Shown: positions 7,906 to 15,931 of the stretch, piece by piece
Layout: every line of letters begins with the position of its first letter
Numbering within the stretch: position 1 is the first letter of the stretch
Assembly: GCA_903861075.1 (NCBI GenBank)
Contig: CAIOSY010000095.1
Location: 1-36,018 of the forward strand
DNA length: 36,018 bases
Reading direction: 5' to 3'
DNA from: an uncultured Nitrosomonadales bacterium
GTDB lineage: Bacteria > Pseudomonadota > Gammaproteobacteria > Burkholderiales > Gallionellaceae
The notes under the pieces: model-generated
What the model was told of the DNA's origin: nothing
Database searches by the model: none
What the model saw: only the letters and a program-made list of their open reading frames with translations
Program-made: the position numbers and the translations under genes

Positions 7906-9911
7906 ACGAATATCAACAAGACAATTAACGTCACAAAGGTATAAGTCAAATACAAATGAATACGCCCCTGCTGGAGCAAGGATACGCAGGCCGAGAGTCT
8001 TTCCGTTAATTGCTTAAGAGGCAGATACAGCAAATACCATAGCCGGTCTTCGCTACGTCCGTGGTATTTCGGATGCGCATCAAACGGGCCGGGTAACTCG
8101 CTTTCAATCTTGAAGAAAGGCTCGAAAATGCGACGTATCGGCTGACCAAATCCTTCAGCCGTATCCTGCATGCGTGCGGTCTGCGCAGGAAATCCACAAT
8201 CCCAGGGACTGCTGCGCCTTAATCTGCCGTGATACAGACGCCGCACCAACAAGATCGTGAGCAACATCACGCCCGCCACTGCCAGAAAAAAATAGACCGG
8301 ACTATAGCTGGCGCGTTCTGTATCAACAGGAGCAAGAAACATCCAATCGGCGGCAGCATTCCCTAATCCGGCTCCTAACAGCGACAACGACACCTGATCC
8401 AGAAATCGCACCACGACCACCGGTATCAAGCCTAACACCACACACAGCAATGCCAACCATGCCATTCCCGCACGCTCCCAGTAATCGGCATCCTGCGCCT
8501 GCTCCAGGATTTTCTCGCGCGGCTGTCCTAAAAAAATCACACCATAAAACTTTACCATGACATACGCTGCCAGCGCCGCCGATAAGGCAATCACTGCGGC
8601 CGCGACCGGCACCAGCATATTAATATAACTATTTGGCAACCCGGGTGAAAGCAAAAACGCCTGCAATAACAGCCATTCGGATACAAAACCGTTGAGCGGC
8701 GGCAAACCGGAAATCGCCAGCACACCGACCAGCATTAAGGCGGCCACCCAAGGCATACGATGAATCAATCCGCCCATACGTCCCATATTGCGCGCACCCG
8801 TGGCATGCAATATTGAACCTGTACCGACAAACAACAAACTCTTAAAACAAGCATGATTGAGGCTGTGGTACAAGGTAGCCGTCAAAGACAAGGCGGCTAA
8901 GGCATCCTTGCCATAAAAGTGAAAAATCAGCGTCAAACCGATACCAACTAGCAACAAGCCTATGTTTTCAATCGAAGAGTAAGCCAGCAGTCGCTTCATA
9001 TCGCCCTGCACCGCAGCAAACATCACACCAAAAATAGCGGTAATTAAGCCTAGGGTCAGCGCTAACACCCCCCACCACCAAACTTGCGTATTCAGCAAAT
9101 CAAAGGACACTCGTAAAATGCCATAGATTGCCATTTTGAGCATCACACCACTCATCAGTGCAGACACGGGAGATGGCGCTGCAGGATGTGCTTCAGGCAA
9201 CCAGACATGCATAGGCAATACCCCCGCTTTGGCACCAAAACCGAACAAGGTCAGCAAAAATGTGGCTGAAGCCCAAAAAGACGACGGATGTGCGGCACGC
9301 ATCGCATCAAAGGTATAAGCACCTATACCCTGCCCCCCTTGCATCACACCAAAACCAAGCAAAATGGCAATGGCGCCGACGTGCGCAATCAGCAGATACA
9401 AATATCCTGCACGGCGTATCTCAGGAATAGCGTGATCCGTGGTGACCAGAAAATAGGAAGACAGCGCCATGGTTTCCCATGCCAGCATAAAGACATACGC
9501 ATCATCCGCCAGTAAAACCATCGCCATACTGGCCAGAAAAAGGTGATATTCCAAACACAACAAACCCAGAACGGATCCTGGCATCATTTTGAAATAACCG
9601 GCGCCGAAGAGTGAAACCCCAAACGATGCACAGCCCAGTAAAACCAAAAAGAAAGCCGACAGAGGATCAAGACGCAGGTGGATAGGCAGATCAGGCAAAC
9701 CCAACGGCAGCACGGCGATAGTGGGTGTTTCACCTAACGACCAAAGCCCGGTCAGCGCAAGTATGAGTGCAGAAAAAGCACCCAGCGGAAAAACAACACT
9801 GACAATAAACCGCGGGTTGCGCTGCAGCAGCAACCCGAGCAAGCCCAATCCTGCCAATACCGCGATCATCGCGCCCGCTACATCTATCGGTAAAACACTC
9901 GCTACATTCAT
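7902..9911 (-). CDS. Ehr complex membrane subunit (HyfB, NuoL/M-like antiporter type), first gene of operon
   Basis: The 669-residue polytopic protein resembles hydrogenase-4 component B. It has about 14 core helices with the membrane glutamate of LAWETMALSSYFLV, the AKAGVLPMHVWLPEAHPAAPSPVSA loop, and a lysine in HSLNHACFKSLLFVGTG. A C-terminal extension carries further helices and a soluble stretch (SSPWDCGFPAQTARMQDTAEGFGQP and following) that is usual in HyfB. It starts the operon; an inverted repeat and a possible promoter lie in the divergent gap to the spermidine-synthase-like gene. No ferredoxin-like gene (HyfA/HyfH type) accompanies the operon, so electrons probably enter through a soluble partner or another subunit encoded elsewhere. 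Confidence 0.92.
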   Translation of the reverse strand: MNVASVLPIDVAGAMIAVLAGLGLLGLLLQRNPRFIVSVVFPLGAFSALILALTGLWSLGETPTIAVLPLGLPDLPIHLRLDPLSAFFLVLLGCASFGVSLFGAGYFKMMPGSVLGLLCLEYHLFLASMAMVLLADDAYVFMLAWETMALSSYFLVTTDHAIPEIRRAGYLYLLIAHVGAIAILLGFGVMQGGQGIGAYTFDAMRAAHPSSFWASATFLLTLFGFGAKAGVLPMHVWLPEAHPAAPSPVSALMSGVMLKMAIYGILRVSFDLLNTQVWWWGVLALTLGLITAIFGVMFAAVQGDMKRLLAYSSIENIGLLLVGIGLTLIFHFYGKDALAALSLTATLYHSLNHACFKSLLFVGTGSILHATGARNMGRMGGLIHRMPWVAALMLVGVLAISGLPPLNGFVSEWLLLQAFLLSPGLPNSYINMLVPVAAAVIALSAALAAYVMVKFYGVIFLGQPREKILEQAQDADYWERAGMAWLALLCVVLGLIPVVVVRFLDQVSLSLLGAGLGNAAADWMFLAPVDTERASYSPVYFFLAVAGVMLLTILLVRRLYHGRLRRSSPWDCGFPAQTARMQDTAEGFGQPIRRIFEPFFKIESELPGPFDAHPKYHGRSEDRLWYLLYLPLKQLTERLSACVSLLQQGRIHLYLTYTFVTLIVLLIFV

Positions 9912-9987
9912 CTTGAGTACGGTGACTCCCGTTTTTGCCGGAATGGACAGCTTAGCTATCCGTCCTGACTTGATATTGAATATTTCA

Positions 9988-9999
9988 GGAGTTTACTCC
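9988..9999. promoter_or_regulatory. 12-bp palindrome in the divergent gap upstream of the Ehr operon
   Basis: GGAGTTTACTCC is a perfect palindrome located 77 bases upstream of the Ehr operon start and about 110 bases upstream of the spermidine-synthase-like gene. A looser repeat with the same arms, GAGT-N6-ACTC, lies at 9915-9928, just upstream of the HyfB-like start codon. Two sites sharing GAGT/ACTC arms suggest an operator pair, but no regulator can be named. Confidence 0.25.
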
Positions 10000-10006
10000 C
10001 ACCGCG

Positions 10007-10035
10007 TTGAAAATCGCAATCTATTCGCATTTTAT
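10007..10035 (+). promoter_or_regulatory. Candidate promoter of the spermidine-synthase-like gene
   Basis: TTGAAA at 10007-10012 and TTTTAT at 10030-10035 are separated by 17 bases, a sigma-70-type arrangement. The leader would be about 65 bases long. The region is AT-rich and no better pair was seen by eye. Confidence 0.35.
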
Positions 10036-10106
10036 TTACATAACGTGATAACAATATGTTAATGTTTTAACCTGTCCTGCCTGGATAATTAAGGAGTATG
10101 GCGGCA

Positions 10107-10934
10107 ATGCACTCAACAGACCAACCCAGCAAACGCAACAAGGGACGATTTAAAAACACCGTCAAGGAAATTTTTTCCTGGTTTGAGGCGGCTGATGAAA
10201 ACCACTTGGACTCACATCCTTACATCAAAGAAAGCAAGGGTATTTTAGCGCTACACCTAGACAAAATGTCGGTGCAAAGCGAAATGAAACTGGATGCACC
10301 GGACGAACTGGTGCTGGGTTATACGCGCGCCATGATGTGCGCGCTGTTGTTACTCAACGAACCCAAGTCCATCGCCATGATAGGATTGGGCGGCGGATCA
10401 CTGGCAAAATACTGCTATCGCTATCTACCTTTAAGTAAAATTCTGGCTCTGGAAATCAATGCCGGCGTGATTGCACTGCGCAATGAGTTCGCCATTCCGC
10501 CAGATGATGCGCGCTTTCAAGTCAGATTGGCTGATGGCGCGGACTACGTGCGAGATAATTCAGAGACGGTTGACGTGCTGTTTGTTGACGGATTTGATGC
10601 CTCAGGACAAGTACCACAATTGGGAACGCCGGAATTTTATGATGATTGTTTCGCAAAACTCAACAACAACGGCGTGCTGGCCGTCAATCTGTGGTTCGGT
10701 TACCCCAACTACGATAAATATGTTGCGCGCATCAGCCGAAGTTTTGCCGGACAAATTGCCATCGTCGATGCCGACGGTGACAAGGCAAATAAAATCATCC
10801 TGGCGGTCAAGCAAGGAACTTTCCCGCCGTCTCATGCGACCTTACGACAACGCGCCGAGAGTCTGTGCAAAAACCACCCGATGAACTATCAGGCTAAAGC
10901 CGATAAAATCATAAAACACTTATCAAAAAATTAA
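10107..10934 (+). CDS. Spermidine-synthase-like (polyamine aminopropyltransferase fold) protein
   Basis: The 275-residue protein has a Rossmann methyltransferase-type core of the SpeE family. GLGGGS at residues 93-98 is the nucleotide-binding loop, an acidic residue ends the next strand (LALEINAGVI), and VDGFDA near 161-165 keeps both aspartates of the SpeE active-site strand. The canonical GGGDG reads GGGSL, so the loop aspartate is missing, and the N-terminal beta domain is reduced. True spermidine synthesis is therefore uncertain and another SAM-dependent role is possible. An AAGGAG at 10091-10096 leaves 10 bases to the ATG at 10107 but only one to the ATG at 10098, so the later start is chosen. 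A small gene follows after 13 bases. Confidence 0.75.
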   Translation: MHSTDQPSKRNKGRFKNTVKEIFSWFEAADENHLDSHPYIKESKGILALHLDKMSVQSEMKLDAPDELVLGYTRAMMCALLLLNEPKSIAMIGLGGGSLAKYCYRYLPLSKILALEINAGVIALRNEFAIPPDDARFQVRLADGADYVRDNSETVDVLFVDGFDASGQVPQLGTPEFYDDCFAKLNNNGVLAVNLWFGYPNYDKYVARISRSFAGQIAIVDADGDKANKIILAVKQGTFPPSHATLRQRAESLCKNHPMNYQAKADKIIKHLSKN

Positions 10935-10947
10935 ACAAGGAGTTATT

Positions 10948-11151
10948 TTGGTCATCATAGAAACCTTACGCGGACCTGCGCTGACAAATCTGCCCGCTGT
11001 TATCAAGCCCACGCTGACAGAATTCAAAAATCTGACCCGGGTCGAAATCTGGAAAAGTACCTCAGCCGAGCACCAGTCCTTTGAATATCGCTTGTTTTGC
11101 GCCCAACAGAGTGCGCCTGGTATCCGCATTCGCTACTCAGGCACTCACTAA
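10948..11151 (+). CDS. Unidentified 67-residue protein (TTG start)
   Basis: I do not recognise this protein. It starts with TTG, supported by a perfect AAGGAG five bases upstream, and lies 13 bases after the spermidine-synthase-like gene on the same strand, so the two are probably cotranscribed. It is small and soluble, with a hydrophobic first third (VIIETLRGPALTNLPAVI), no signal peptide or membrane helix, and a basic C-terminus (GIRIRYSGTH). The single cysteine makes metal binding unlikely. The strong ribosome site and close spacing support a real gene; its function is unknown. Confidence 0.5.
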   Translation: MVIIETLRGPALTNLPAVIKPTLTEFKNLTRVEIWKSTSAEHQSFEYRLFCAQQSAPGIRIRYSGTH

Positions 11152-11171
11152 TCATCAAGACTGACTATCAA

Positions 11172-11363
11172 ATGGAAAAAAAAACTGCACGCATGACGCT
11201 GCTGATAGATCCCGTTAAGAAAAAAGCTTTCGAGGAACTTTGCGCCGCACAGGACATCACCCCGTCACAAATTGTCCGTCAGCTGATACGCGATTATCTG
11301 GAACAACATGGCGCAGATTACGCAACGCGCAGCCAGGTAAGCAAAACAACTTACACAAAATAA
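11172..11363 (+). CDS. Ribbon-helix-helix (CopG/Arc-type) small DNA-binding protein
   Basis: The 63-residue protein begins MEKKTARMTLLIDPVKKKAF. A short beta strand (ARMTLLID) is followed by two helices (VKKKAFEELCAAQDI, then TPSQIVRQLIRDYLEQHG) with the S/T-P-SQ turn of the ribbon-helix-helix fold. Such proteins dimerise and bind short palindromes, often as autorepressors or antitoxins. No toxin-like partner lies beside it. An in-frame start at 11097 would overlap the preceding gene and add 25 residues unlike the family, so the ATG at 11172 is preferred although its ribosome site is weak. It converges with dnaE. Confidence 0.7.
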   Translation: MEKKTARMTLLIDPVKKKAFEELCAAQDITPSQIVRQLIRDYLEQHGADYATRSQVSKTTYTK

Positions 11364-11396
11364 TCCGAATGGCCGTTACTCATCACCCGTCCGTCA

Positions 11397-14300
11397 TCAG
11401 GCGTAAATAACGCGAACATTGTGCGCACCGAGCACGCCGCGCAACTCATTGAGTAACTCTTCTGCAAGCGTCACCTGCCAAACTTCTCCCAGACACAACT
11501 GGCAGGTAGCCGTTGCATTGCTATAATTTATCGCTACGCGACATTCTCCTTCGCTCCAGGGCGTAAGTATCTCTTTGAGTCTGGCGATGGTAACTTCCGA
11601 CTGACATACCAGTAAAAGCTGCTGTGCAAAATGCGACCTGGCCTGAGCAAAGTTGAATAATTCCTCGCCACTGACACGAATATTGCCTGAATATTCATCC
11701 AAACTGGCTTTACCCTCAACCACCAGCAGTTCATCTTCTTTAATCCACGGACGACTTTTCTCGTATTCCTCATTAAATACAGTCAGTTCCACCTGCGCAC
11801 CGCCATCATCCAGCGTAATGACTGCCATACGACCCCGCCGTGTTTGTTGCAAACGCAAACCCGAGACTATCCCCGCCAGCCTAACGGGAATACCACGCCG
11901 TGGCACATAAGCTGCCGCCCCGCCGCTACTCTTACCGACAAAGGCCGGATTAAGATCCCCCAGCTTCACTTTAATGAAATTCGCCAACTCCGCTTCATAT
12001 TCCTGGTAAGGATGCCCGCCTAAATAAATACCTAGACTTACCTTCTCAAAAGCCAGTTGTTCACGCAAAGTCCAGCGCGGCACATCCGCTTTTTTCTCGA
12101 TTAACACGGCATCCGCATCATCTTCGCCAAACAGACTGTTTTGATTGATCGCGCGCGCCTGCTGATCTGCACTAGCCAAAGCCGCATCGACACTCGCCAT
12201 CAGTGCTGCGCGATGATCGCTAACGGAATCGAAAGCCCCCGCCCGTATCAACGTCTCGATGGTGCGGCGATTAACTGCACGTTTGTCAACCCGACGGCAA
12301 AAATCAAACAAATCCTTATACGGCCCTGAGGCACGCGCTTTCACAATGCTCGCAATCGCGGCTTCCCCTGTCCCCTTAATCGCACCCAGACCATAAGCGA
12401 TGGTTTTTTCGTCAGTAGGCGAAAAGGCGTAGCCTGAACGATTAACATCGGGCAGCAAAATAGTCAGCCCCTGCTGCAGGGTGTCGGCATAAAAGGTGCG
12501 CACTTTCTCGGTATTATCCAGATCTCCCGACAAAGTCGCCGCCATAAAAGCGGCCGGATGATGGGCTTTTAGATATGCGGTTTGATAAGCGACCAGCGCA
12601 TAGGCCGCCGAATGAGACTTATTAAAACCGTAACCGGCAAACATTTCCATCAAATCGAACAAGCGAGTCGCCAGCTCCTTATCAATGGCTCTATTCACCG
12701 CACCATCAACGAAAATATCGCGCTGACGTGCCATTTCCTCAGGATCTTTTTTACCCATCGCACGACGCAACATATCTGCGCCACCTAAGGTATAACCCCC
12801 AATAATCTGGGAAATCTGCATCACCTGCTCTTGATACACGATCACGCCATAAGTTGGCTTGAGAGAGGCTTCAAGTTCAGGGTGAAAATAATCCGCTTCG
12901 GCACGGCCATGTTTACGATTCACGAAATCGTCCACCATGCCCGACTCTAACGGGCCCGGACGAAACAACGCCACCAGCGCCACAATATCTTCGAAGGTGT
13001 CCGGCTGCAGACGCTTAATAAGATCCTTCATGCCGCGCGATTCCAACTGAAACACGGCGGTGGTATTACATTTTTTTAATAAATCATAAGATGCTTTATC
13101 ATCCAGCGGAATGGCTTCAATCGAAAAAACGGCTGGCAAGGAGGCCGGGGATGAAGCGCCACCCCGGGACAGCGCCTCACTATTTTCCAGTCTGTGTATA
13201 TGACGCACCGCCCAGTCGATGATCGTCAGGGTACGCAATCCCAAAAAGTCGAACTTAACCAGACCTATCGCTTCAACATCATCCTTGTCAAACTGACTCA
13301 CCACACTCGCCCCGCCATCAGCGCAAAACAGCGGACAAAAATCGGTCAGTTTTCCCGGGGCAATCACCACGCCCCCCGCATGCATTCCGACATTACGCGT
13401 CAAATCTTCCAGCCGCCCCGCCAGTTCAAGCAGTTCGGGAACGCCCTCTTCGCTTTCGGCGATGGCATTGATCTCAGGTTCAATTTCACGCGCTTTTTTA
13501 AGTGAAACCGGCTTCACACCGTCAAGTGGAATGGCTTTGGACAGCCGATCGCACAAACCATAGGGAAACTCCATCACCCGACCCACATCGCGTATCACCG
13601 CCTTGGACGCCATCGTACCGAAAGTCGCAATTTGTGACACACACGCCGCGCCATACTTTTTCTTTACATAATCAATCACCAGTTCACGCCCGTCCTGACA
13701 AAAATCCACGTCAAAATCCGGCATAGACACACGTTCAGGATTTAAAAAACGCTCGAACAGCAATTCATAGCGCAAAGGATCCAAGTCAGTAATCAGCAAG
13801 CAGTAAGCCACCAAAGAACCTGCACCTGACCCCCGCCCGGGGCCTACCGGTACACCATTCGGGAACGCGGCGGAACGAAAGGCTTTTGCCCAGCGGATAA
13901 AATCGGCAACGATCAAAAAATACCCGGGGAAACCCATATTGATGATGGTTTTAATTTCGAACAGCAGTCGATCCCGATACGCTGGATATTTCGCCGCACG
14001 ATCAGTCTCATCAGGATAAAGGGCAAGCAAACGTTGCGCCAGCCCGCGTTCGGATTCACTGAGTAAAAAATCATCCAGACTCTCACCGGCCGGGGTTGGA
14101 AAATCAGGTAAACGGGGCTTACCCAGAACTAAGGTTAAATTACAACGTCGTGCAATTTCAACACTGTTTTGCAAGGCTTCAGGCAAGTCGGCAAATAACT
14201 CGCCCATCTGGGCTTGTGTTTTAAAATATTGCTGTACGGTAAACGCCTGCTCACGACGTTTATCATTGAGCACATAGCCTTCAGCGATACACACCAGTGC

Positions 14301-14945
14301 TTCATGCGCCTTAAAATCAGACTCAATCAAAAACTGCACAGGATGAGTCGCAACAAGCGGCAAGTTCAACTCGGCACCTAACAATGCTGAGGCATGAATA
14401 AGCACCTCCTCATCGACAAAACCGGCGCGCTGAATTTCCAAATAATAACGGTTATCAAACAATCTAGCCCAGGCACTGGCATAGTCACGGGCAAGCGTTG
14501 CATTACCAGATAACAAAGCACAGCCCACATCCCCCTTTTGCGCACCAGACAAGGCAATCAAACCTTGCGTACCCATTTCATCAAACCACTCGCGACGCAA
14601 CTCCGCTCGTTCACGATACTGATTGGACAAATAAGCGCGGGATAAAAGCCGGCACAGCAACAAGTAGCCTTCAACAGACTGACAGAGCAGCAGTAAACGA
14701 TACGGCTTATCGCGATCGGTTTCGTTACTGATAAACACATCCAGCCCTGCAATCGGCTTAAGCCCCTTAGCGCGAGCCGTTTTATAAAATTTAATCAGGC
14801 CCGAAAAATTCGATAAGTCGGTTAAGGCCAGCGCAGGCATCCCGTCATTTTTAGCAGTGGTAACCGCTTCATCAATACGCAACATGCCATCGGTAATGGA
14901 GTATTCGCTGTGCAAACGGAGGTGAATAAAAGCGGGTGACGGCAT
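11397..14945 (-). CDS. dnaE: DNA polymerase III alpha subunit
   Basis: Catalytic subunit of the replicative polymerase, 1182 residues from the ATG at 14945. An N-terminal PHP domain begins with FIHLRLHSEYSITDGM. The polymerase core carries GRGSGAGSLVAY near residue 372 and the catalytic aspartates in PDFDVDF at 409-415. A helix-hairpin-helix region and a C-terminal OB domain (VRLAGIVSGLRL onwards) follow. The open frame extends 24 codons further, to a TTG at 15017, but family members start just before the PHP strand and the extra residues look non-coding. The gene stands alone between the small-protein cluster and the sulphate operon. No clear Shine-Dalgarno precedes the chosen ATG. Confidence 0.96.
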   Translation of the reverse strand: MPSPAFIHLRLHSEYSITDGMLRIDEAVTTAKNDGMPALALTDLSNFSGLIKFYKTARAKGLKPIAGLDVFISNETDRDKPYRLLLLCQSVEGYLLLCRLLSRAYLSNQYRERAELRREWFDEMGTQGLIALSGAQKGDVGCALLSGNATLARDYASAWARLFDNRYYLEIQRAGFVDEEVLIHASALLGAELNLPLVATHPVQFLIESDFKAHEALVCIAEGYVLNDKRREQAFTVQQYFKTQAQMGELFADLPEALQNSVEIARRCNLTLVLGKPRLPDFPTPAGESLDDFLLSESERGLAQRLLALYPDETDRAAKYPAYRDRLLFEIKTIINMGFPGYFLIVADFIRWAKAFRSAAFPNGVPVGPGRGSGAGSLVAYCLLITDLDPLRYELLFERFLNPERVSMPDFDVDFCQDGRELVIDYVKKKYGAACVSQIATFGTMASKAVIRDVGRVMEFPYGLCDRLSKAIPLDGVKPVSLKKAREIEPEINAIAESEEGVPELLELAGRLEDLTRNVGMHAGGVVIAPGKLTDFCPLFCADGGASVVSQFDKDDVEAIGLVKFDFLGLRTLTIIDWAVRHIHRLENSEALSRGGASSPASLPAVFSIEAIPLDDKASYDLLKKCNTTAVFQLESRGMKDLIKRLQPDTFEDIVALVALFRPGPLESGMVDDFVNRKHGRAEADYFHPELEASLKPTYGVIVYQEQVMQISQIIGGYTLGGADMLRRAMGKKDPEEMARQRDIFVDGAVNRAIDKELATRLFDLMEMFAGYGFNKSHSAAYALVAYQTAYLKAHHPAAFMAATLSGDLDNTEKVRTFYADTLQQGLTILLPDVNRSGYAFSPTDEKTIAYGLGAIKGTGEAAIASIVKARASGPYKDLFDFCRRVDKRAVNRRTIETLIRAGAFDSVSDHRAALMASVDAALASADQQARAINQNSLFGEDDADAVLIEKKADVPRWTLREQLAFEKVSLGIYLGGHPYQEYEAELANFIKVKLGDLNPAFVGKSSGGAAAYVPRRGIPVRLAGIVSGLRLQQTRRGRMAVITLDDGGAQVELTVFNEEYEKSRPWIKEDELLVVEGKASLDEYSGNIRVSGEELFNFAQARSHFAQQLLLVCQSEVTIARLKEILTPWSEGECRVAINYSNATATCQLCLGEVWQVTLAEELLNELRGVLGAHNVRVIYA

Positions 14946-15083
14946 GATAGGAGAGTAAATAAGGTTCAGAGGCGATTTTACCACTGCCCTATCTGACACC
15001 GGAGGATAAAATAGCAACTTAGATTCTAAACACGGCCATTAACAGATTGTTCTGGCCCTGTTGGGACCAAGCAGCGGATGAAT

Positions 15084-15878
15084 TTAAACAGCGGAAAATA
15101 ACAGCTTGATACCGATTGCATAAAGAAACAAAGCGAAAACTTTTTTCAGTGTCGACACAGGCAAGGCATGAGCCGCCCTTACGCCATAAGGGGCAACCAG
15201 CATACTCGCCACCACCAATCCGGCCAAGGCGGGCAGATAAACAAAACCTAAACTCCCGCAGGGCAAATCCCGAACTGCAAGACCATTGAGCACATACCCC
15301 AGCGTACCGGCCAGTGCGAGGGGAAAACCGAGGGCGGCAGAAGTCCCAATCGCATCGTGCAGTTTGATATGACAGCGTGTCATAAAAGGCACGGATAACG
15401 TGCCGCCGCCTATGCCAACCAAGCTGGAAAAAGCACCAATGACGCCCCCTGCTGCGAACATACCCGCCCCTCCCGGTATTGAACGCGAAACTTTAGACTG
15501 AATATTGAATAACTGCCGGGTCGCGACATAAAAAATAAAAACAATAAAAAAATCGCGCAGCAAAACCGTGGACAGTTTTGCGGCTAAAAACGTAGCTGCG
15601 AAAGCACCCAGGAGTATGCCCGGCGTGATGCGTTTCACGATATCCCATTTGACCGCGCCACGATTATGATGGGTACGTAAACTCACAAGAGAAGTAAACA
15701 GTACGCTGGCAAGTGAGGTGCCGACTGCGATGTGCATCAGTTGATCTGCGGGAAAATGCTGCGCTGCGAAGACAAACAAAAGAATGGGCACAATCACAAT
15801 ACCACCGCCCACGCCCAGCAAGCCGGCTAAAAAGCCGGCGATACTCCCTGCTGCAAGATAAAATAGCGCGAAATCCAT
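15084..15878 (-). CDS. TauE/SafE-family membrane transporter (distal copy in cys operon)
   Basis: The 264-residue protein has about eight membrane helices and the two half-repeats of the TauE/SafE (DUF81) family, each opening with a glycine-rich motif: GFLAGLLGVGGGIVIVP near the start and GAFSSLVGIGGGTLSVP in the second half. Members export or import sulphite, sulphate, sulphonates or related anions. It lies 53 bases after cysN on the same strand and is probably the last gene of the sulphate assimilation operon, so a role in sulphate or sulphite movement is likely but direction and substrate are inferred. A second family member heads the operon. Confidence 0.85.
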   Translation of the reverse strand: MDFALFYLAAGSIAGFLAGLLGVGGGIVIVPILLFVFAAQHFPADQLMHIAVGTSLASVLFTSLVSLRTHHNRGAVKWDIVKRITPGILLGAFAATFLAAKLSTVLLRDFFIVFIFYVATRQLFNIQSKVSRSIPGGAGMFAAGGVIGAFSSLVGIGGGTLSVPFMTRCHIKLHDAIGTSAALGFPLALAGTLGYVLNGLAVRDLPCGSLGFVYLPALAGLVVASMLVAPYGVRAAHALPVSTLKKVFALFLYAIGIKLLFSAV

Positions 15879-15931
15879 AATTTCCCTTCTCAGATAGAAG
15901 TTGATAACCCGGCTACTTCATCTGGCATCCA

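Noticed and set aside
2473-9911. Functional group 4 [NiFe] hydrogenase or formate hydrogenlyase
   Set aside because: All four Ni/Fe-binding cysteines of the large subunit are replaced, no maturation or formate dehydrogenase genes are adjacent, and the ferredoxin subunits are missing.
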